NCBI GenBank assembly: GCA_002451435.1
Contig: DKCF01000035.1
Coordinates: forward strand, 12,101 to 22,423
Direction: 5' to 3'
DNA length: 10,323 nt
DNA from: Bifidobacterium sp. UBA6881
Lineage (GTDB): Bacteria > Actinomycetota > Actinomycetes > Actinomycetales > Bifidobacteriaceae
Shown: positions 7,861 through 10,323 of the stretch, in pieces
How positions within the stretch are numbered: the stretch's first letter is position 1
Layout of the letters: each line of letters starts with the position of its first letter
Position numbers and translations under genes: made by a program
Notes under the pieces: model-generated
What the model was told of the DNA's origin: nothing
Database searches by the model: none
Seen by the model: only the letters and a program-made list of their open reading frames with translations

Positions 7861-7970
7861 CATCTTCTTCCATCCAGACTATACTGTCGGCCTCGGAATC
7901 TCACCGAATCATGCCTTACGGCTCGCGGGCTATACCGCCGGTAGGGAATCACACCCCGCCCTGAAGATCT
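7861..7970 (-). promoter_or_regulatory. FMN riboswitch (RFN element)
   Basis: The minus strand shows the RFN conserved blocks in order. P1 is closed by ATCTTC (7968-7963) with GAAGAT (7867-7862). Between them come GGGCGGGGTG, ATTCCC, ACCGGCGGT, AGCCCGCGAGC, GATTCGGTGA, GATTCCGAGGCCGACAG and AGTCTGGATG. Every strongly conserved core segment known for this aptamer is present. It binds FMN and is followed by a terminator, so it should repress ribD-ribE-ribBA-ribH when FMN is abundant. Confidence 0.97.
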
Positions 7971-7991
7971 TCTGTTATGACGATGCCACGA

Positions 7992-7997
7992 ACTATA
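7992..7997 (-). promoter_or_regulatory. Candidate -10 element for the rib operon
   Basis: TATAGT on the minus strand lies 22 nt upstream of the aptamer, the right place for the rib promoter, and would give a leader of roughly 280 nt. No convincing -35 hexamer lies at 16-18 bp. Position is the main support. Confidence 0.35.
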
Positions 7998-8120
7998 CAC
8001 CGCAGCATGACAGACCCGCCGGCATTCCACCATCGACGAAATCGGCACGAACCCCTCGCCGCAACGAACAATCCAGGCGAAAACACCCGGCATTCCAACG
8101 AACCGACGACAACCACGACA
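7998..8120. other. Gap between acyP and the rib promoter
   Basis: No gene is visible here. The + strand is rich in A and C. It holds an 11-bp direct repeat, CCGGCATTCCA, at 8019-8029 and 8087-8097. A 7-bp stem with two wobble pairs and a UUUU loop (8073-8090, minus strand) could be a weak acyP terminator but has no U-run. Confidence 0.4.
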
Positions 8121-8432
8121 TCAACGACCATCCGGCAACACGCGGAAAACGGATTCGGCATCCTCAACGGGAACCTCCCGCGTCGCCACACAATCGACAC
8201 GACTCCAACGCGGCCCCTCGTCAAGACGCGCACACAACGCGGACACCCGATCCACCGGACCCTGCGCCTCCACCTCGACATCACCGTCACGCAGATTGCG
8301 TACCCAACCGGTCAACCCCAAACCATGCGCCACGGTCACCGTGAAATACCGGAAACCAACACCCTGCACCAAACCGGAAACAACGGCATGAACGCGAACA
8401 ACCCCAGACGACACCACACATACCCCCAACAT
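8121..8432 (-). CDS. acyP: Acylphosphatase
   Basis: A small acylphosphatase of about 98-103 residues, the family's normal size. It hydrolyses carboxyl-phosphate bonds such as acetyl phosphate or 1,3-bisphosphoglycerate in the cytoplasm. Counted from ATG 8432, the phosphate-binding loop is SGLVQGVGFR (19-28) with catalytic R28, followed by GWVRNLRDG (42-50) with catalytic N46. The start is uncertain: ATG 8432 has no Shine-Dalgarno sequence, while GTG 8417 follows GGGGG by 5 nt and would give 98 residues. The frame is open upstream to 8717 but that part is Cys- and Phe-rich translation of G/T-rich DNA and not family-like. A LexA box lies 118 bp upstream of ATG 8432; whether it acts on this gene is unknown. 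Confidence 0.88.
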   Translation of the reverse strand: MLGVCVVSSGVVRVHAVVSGLVQGVGFRYFTVTVAHGLGLTGWVRNLRDGDVEVEAQGPVDRVSALCARLDEGPRWSRVDCVATREVPVEDAESVFRVLPDGR

Positions 8433-8499
8433 CACAAACAACACGCGCGATCCCGCCAACCAACAAACGGCCGATCCAAAGAACCAAACACAAAACCCA

Positions 8500-8778
8500 T
8501 CATAGACGGGCACAGGCAAACCCCATCCGAAACCACGCCAAAACCAAAATCGAACAAATGTTCGACATGTGACGCGCGAGCAAACAAACCAAAACCGCGC
8601 TCGCAAACACCCCGACGACACACGCCGGCAACAGCACCACGGACGCGACGCGAAACAGCAGACGAACAGCATGCCCGGACGGGCGAACACCAAAAACCGA
8701 CAGAACGAACAATCCACGGCGCCGAAACGCGACGGCGCTCGCGGTTGGTGCGAAGACCGTCAAAACATATTCGAACAT
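8500..8778 (-). CDS. Doubtful small hydrophobic protein near SOS boxes
   Basis: A 92-codon open frame from ATG 8778, not recognised. It predicts a basic N-terminal part (RRR at 20-22) and a likely membrane segment around residues 45-70, with short hydrophobic stretches before and after. The ATG lies inside a LexA box, and a second box lies within its 3' third. Size, hydrophobicity and SOS sites recall the unrelated small SOS cell-division inhibitors (YneA, SidA, DivS), but there is no sequence evidence of that role. Against it: no Shine-Dalgarno sequence, G/T-rich DNA that yields hydrophobic translations in several frames, and an open frame continuing far upstream. Confidence 0.2.
   Translation of the reverse strand: MFEYVLTVFAPTASAVAFRRRGLFVLSVFGVRPSGHAVRLLFRVASVVLLPACVVGVFASAVLVCLLARHMSNICSILVLAWFRMGFACARL
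8550..8565. promoter_or_regulatory. LexA (SOS) box, consensus
   Basis: TCGAACAAATGTTCGA is a perfect 7+2+7 dyad. It fits the Gram-positive SOS box CGAACRNRYGTTYG at all 14 positions and the actinobacterial form TCGAAC-N4-GTTCGA. It lies 118 bp upstream of the acyP ATG and inside the doubtful hydrophobic ORF. No clear -35/-10 pair could be placed around it, so the regulated gene is uncertain. Confidence 0.7.
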
Positions 8779-8784
8779 ATGTTC
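8773..8784. promoter_or_regulatory. Second LexA (SOS) box
   Basis: GAACATATGTTC is a perfect 12-bp palindrome. With C8772 it fits 13 of 14 positions of CGAACRNRYGTTYG. It is 221 bp from the first box. The start of the hydrophobic ORF (minus strand) lies inside it, while on the + side only remnant DNA follows. Could be a relic of a prophage or SOS promoter. Confidence 0.6.
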
Positions 8785-9027
8785 TAGTACTTGAAGATTG
8801 CGGGGGTCGGGCTCCGCCGGAAGAGGGGGAGTCGGTTGCATAGGATGTTGTAAGGAGCAATCGGGCATACTCTGTATCGGAATGGGCATGTACCCAGTGA
8901 CGGGCAATCCGATTCCGAGAGCTCGTGATGCGGCGAAGCTCAACCTGCATGCCTTCATGGCGGCCGACGACGGATCGTGCCGGCCGAAGGACCTTCGGAT
9001 TCTCTTCCCCCACGGCCGAGTGCGAGA
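8785..9027. other. Gene-poor stretch with dyad symmetries
   Basis: No supported gene. A lone AAGGAG (8852-8857) has no start codon at a usable distance. G-runs at 8802-8806, 8809-8811 and 8825-8829 follow the LexA box. TCGGAAT (8877-8883) pairs with ATTCCGA (8912-8918) around an inner TGGG/CCCA stem (8883-8886/8893-8896). CCGAAGG-A-CCTTCGG (8984-8998) is a perfect dyad. These may be remains of a control region or attachment site. Confidence 0.3.
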
Positions 9028-9052
9028 GCGGGTTCGACTCCCGCCGGAGGCG
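9028..9052 (+). other. tRNA-like 3' end (T-arm plus acceptor), no 5' half
   Basis: GCGGG, the loop TTCGACT and CCCGC (9028-9044) form a perfect T-arm with the invariant GTTCGA. CGGAGGC (9045-9051) would be the acceptor 3' strand and G9052 the discriminator base. No GCCTCCG partner and no D-arm or anticodon arm can be found in the 100 bp upstream, so it is not a complete tRNA. A tRNA or tmRNA 3' end left by an integration event is the simplest reading, next to phage-derived genes. Confidence 0.35.
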
Positions 9053-9068
9053 CTCCGTAAAAACGAAG

Positions 9069-9094
9069 AAGCCCGGAATCGTCTTCCGGGCTTT
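9069..9094 (-). terminator. Terminator after the HTH gene, possibly bidirectional
   Basis: AAGCCCGGAA (9069-9078) pairs with TTCCGGGCTT (9084-9093) around a 5-nt loop. On the minus strand it begins 6 bp after the HTH stop codon and is followed by CTTCGTTTTT. On the + strand only TTT ends it. Best read as the HTH gene terminator. Confidence 0.7.
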
Positions 9095-9098
9095 CCGC

Positions 9099-9308
9099 CT
9101 ATTCGGTCTTCTTGTGCTTGCGTGGCCTGCCGCCGCCGACGCCTCGACCGGGACGCTTCGCGTTCCACTCGTCGATGGTCGATGGGAGCCAGCCGCGAGT
9201 ACGGCCGATGCGCACATCGGGTTCCGGCAGCTTCAGATTGAGCAGTCCGCCCGGAGTGATTCCGAGGCGTTCGGCCACCTGCTTGACGCCGAGATACTCA
9301 GTCGTCAT
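9099..9308 (-). CDS. Small excisionase-like helix-turn-helix protein
   Basis: A 69-residue DNA-binding protein of the AlpA/excisionase-like winged-HTH kind. The helix-turn-helix is YLGVKQVAERLGITPG (residues 5-20). The wing region is DVRIGRTRGWLPSTIDEW (31-48). The tail GVGGGRPRKHKK (56-67) is basic and contains an AT-hook-like GRPRK core. ATG 9308 has a strong AAAGGAGA upstream and a terminator follows the stop, so the gene looks intact and transcribable. Such proteins are common in actinobacterial prophages and integrative elements, where they control excision or early genes; the exact target is unknown. Its upstream DNA is cut short at about 9327 by a phage terminase fragment, so its original promoter may be lost. 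Confidence 0.75.
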   Translation of the reverse strand: MTTEYLGVKQVAERLGITPGGLLNLKLPEPDVRIGRTRGWLPSTIDEWNAKRPGRGVGGGRPRKHKKTE

Positions 9309-9329
9309 CGTCGTCTCCTTTCAAGTTGA

Positions 9330-9734
9330 CCAGCGAGAGCAGTCCGGCGCAAGGCGAATCCGAGCTATCCGAGGCACACCAGCGAGGACGCGATCCTCGA
9401 ACTGTACGACGGGCTCGCCGGAGACGATTTCAGGCGTGAGGCCCTCGGCATCTGGGACGAGCAGGGGATGGCTTCGGCCATCGACTGGTCGAAATGGGAC
9501 GAGGCGACCGTGGACAGTCGCAGGGATGGCGGCGTGATGAGCTTCGGACTCGACATGAACCCGACGCGAACACGTCTGACCATCGGGGCGTGCATGCGCT
9601 ACGAGGACGGCACCGCGCACATCGAACTCGCGGAATACCGCGACACCAACCGCGATGGCACCATGTGGGCGGTGAACCTGCTGGCCAAGGTCTGGCACGA
9701 CACCGCCGCGGTCGTCGTCGACGAACAGGCTGTC
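9330..9734 (+). pseudogene. Phage terminase large subunit, internal fragment
   Basis: An open frame of about 135 codons bounded on the left by an in-frame TGA (9327-9329), without a start codon that fits the family. ANPSYPRHT, then LAGDDFRREALGIWDE, is the segment that joins the ATPase to the nuclease domain in actinophage terminases. FGLDMNPTRTRLTIG gives the first RNase H-like nuclease aspartate (9552-9554) and VVVDEQ the second (9720-9722). The ATPase domain (Walker A and B) and the last nuclease residues are missing. The fragment is therefore truncated at both ends and cannot package DNA. The first ATG in the frame (9468) is internal. Assignment to the terminase family is from motif pattern; the phage group is unknown. 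Confidence 0.65.
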
Positions 9735-9736
9735 AT

Positions 9737-9820
9737 ATATCGGAACAGTACGCCAGCATCGACCGGCTACGCGGCGGATTGAATGATTACGTGTGGTGGT
9801 TCAACAACCAGCGGCTCCAC
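9737..9820 (+). pseudogene. IS3-family transposase, C-terminal fragment
   Basis: In the frame starting at 9737 the translation holds EQYASIDRLRGGL, then NDYVWWFNNQRLH. This is the end of the IS3/IS150 transposase (rve domain), where a D/E-Y-W-[YF]-N-x-x-R-x-H pattern is typical. The catalytic DDE residues lie upstream in an intact protein and are absent. It follows the terminase fragment directly in another frame and runs into IS30 sequence at about 9809-9820, where the same bases fit both elements. Non-functional. Confidence 0.6.
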
Positions 9821-10124
9821 ATCCATGCGACGCGGTTTCCTGGGCTTGCGCCGACGCCGGTCGGCCTTCCTCTGCGCGGCCAGCGCCGAATAGAACGGGT
9901 CCGAGGTCCACGGCCCGGCCTTCAGCCGTTTGGCCCGGTAGGGGCGGTACGCCTCGTTCTCGTTGGACGGCGAACCACAGGCCGCGCCTCAGTTCGCGCG
10001 ACACGGTGGACTTGTCCCGGCCGATCCCCTCCGCGGTCCGCCGGATGCCCGGATGCTGCTCGCAATGCGGCTTCTCGATCAGGATCCTCTCCTCGGACGA
10101 CAGGTGCGGATGCTGTTGGCCCAT
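9809..10124 (-). pseudogene. IS30-family transposase, N-terminal part, frameshifted
   Basis: ATG 10124 begins with MGQQHPHLSSEERILIEK, then the IS30 helix-turn-helix IRRTAEGIGRDKSTVSREL and RRGLWFA. After this the frame is lost. One extra base near 9968 (G on the minus strand) restores family sequence in the next frame: NENEAYRPYRAKRLKAG, PWTSDPFYSALAAQRKAD and KPRRMDVEPLV. The rest of the protein, including the DDE catalytic domain, is missing because the copy stops at the junction with the IS3 fragment. It is therefore a dead 5' fragment. Confidence 0.85.
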
Positions 10125-10200
10125 GGGTGCGACACCTTCCTAGGCTAGAAACTTCGAACACTTCCAACCCTAGACAAGGTGTTGCACTTCTATTTTGAAC
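9809..10200 (-). mobile_element. Truncated IS30-family insertion sequence
   Basis: The element keeps its left end and about 105 codons of transposase. The outer end is probably near 10198, where the minus strand reads TTCAAAATAGAAGTGCAACA, a sequence of the IS30 terminal-repeat type. Between this end and the start codon AAGGTGTTGCAC (10176-10187) faces GTGCGACACCTT (10127-10138), 11 of 12 positions complementary. The other end is lost. Exact edges need an intact copy for comparison. Confidence 0.6.
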
Positions 10201-10323
10201 CTGGGGAACATCCATCGAACCGACCGACAGGAACGTGGAGGACATGCTGCAAGGCGCGACCTTCGACGCTTATCCGGGAAGTGCCGGTCATGGCCCACCA
10301 TACTTCGGAGGTCCAAACGGATT
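10199..10323 (+). other. Unassigned right edge with an open frame
   Basis: After a TGA at 10196-10198 the frame stays open to the end of the window (about 41 codons), ending in the Gly/Pro-rich DAYPGSAGHGPPYFGGPNG. ATG 10244 has GGAGG only 2 nt upstream, too close for a normal start. I do not recognise the sequence. It may be a gene interrupted by the IS30 copy or non-coding. Confidence 0.2.

Noticed and set aside
8073..8090. Terminator of acyP
   Set aside because: Seven base pairs with two wobble pairs and no U-run afterwards; too weak to call.
8121..8717. Acylphosphatase with a 95-residue hydrophobic N-terminal extension
   Set aside because: The extension is Cys/Phe/Trp-rich translation of G/T-rich DNA with no ribosome binding site; the enzyme family is normally about 90-100 residues.
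8802..8829. G-quadruplex next to the LexA box
   Set aside because: Only three runs of three or more G are present (GGGGG, GGG, GGGGG), with a long gap; at best a two-layer structure.
8940..9052. Complete tRNA gene
   Set aside because: No acceptor 5' strand, D-arm or anticodon arm could be fitted; only the T-arm and 3' strand are convincing.
8798..9241. 147-codon + strand open frame
   Set aside because: Its translation crosses the T-arm-like end and the terminator, has no ribosome binding site at a usable distance, and resembles no protein family.
9494..10198. 234-codon + strand frame across the IS fragments
   Set aside because: Chimeric open frame: partly out-of-frame terminase, partly the IS3 tip, then antisense of IS30; not one gene.
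1..10323. CRISPR array, toxin-antitoxin pair or defence system
   Set aside because: No regularly spaced repeats, no cas-like genes and no recognisable defence or toxin-antitoxin genes were found on either strand.

Overview
The window is high-GC DNA with Shine-Dalgarno-led genes. Its gene content points to an actinobacterium, most likely Bifidobacterium: an actinobacterial-type glycogen synthase, an m1A58 tRNA methyltransferase of the actinobacterial type, and bifidobacterial-looking IS3 and IS30 debris. An FMN-riboswitch-controlled ribD-ribE-ribBA-ribH operon is known in only some bifidobacteria (for example strains of B. longum subsp. infantis). Genus and subspecies are inferences from gene content, not measured.

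Left part (1-4123, + strand): four housekeeping genes, each with its own leader. They are glgA (glycogen synthase), a soluble ABC ATPase, trmI (tRNA adenine-58 methyltransferase) and a SixA-type histidine phosphatase. Hairpins mark the upstream edge (6-48), the glgA/ABC gap (1400-1452) and the trmI/sixA gap (3474-3520).

Centre (4140-7970, - strand): a complete riboflavin operon transcribed leftward as ribD, ribE, ribBA, ribH. Together the four proteins carry out the GTP- and ribulose-5-phosphate-dependent steps to riboflavin, apart from the dedicated dephosphorylation step. The leader holds a textbook FMN riboswitch (7861-7970) and a classic intrinsic terminator (7769-7804) in front of the ribD ribosome binding site. 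An alternative antiterminator pairing can be drawn, so the operon should be shut off by transcription termination when FMN is plentiful.

Right of the operon (7980-9060): a strongly strand-asymmetric stretch, A+C-rich on the + strand. It contains an acylphosphatase gene and two LexA (SOS) boxes 221 bp apart. A doubtful 92-residue hydrophobic ORF starts inside one box. A gene-poor stretch follows that ends in a tRNA-like T-arm and acceptor end with no matching 5' half.

Far right (9060-10323): a mobile-element graveyard. It has a small excisionase-like HTH gene with its own terminator, an internal fragment of a phage terminase large subunit, the 3' tip of an IS3-family transposase, and the frameshifted, truncated 5' part of an IS30-family transposase with its outer end. 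About 120 bp of unassigned sequence closes the window. No intact mobile element and no integrase are visible. I found no clear new multi-gene system. The most original signals are the paired SOS boxes around the hydrophobic ORF and acyP, and the possible attachment-site scar.
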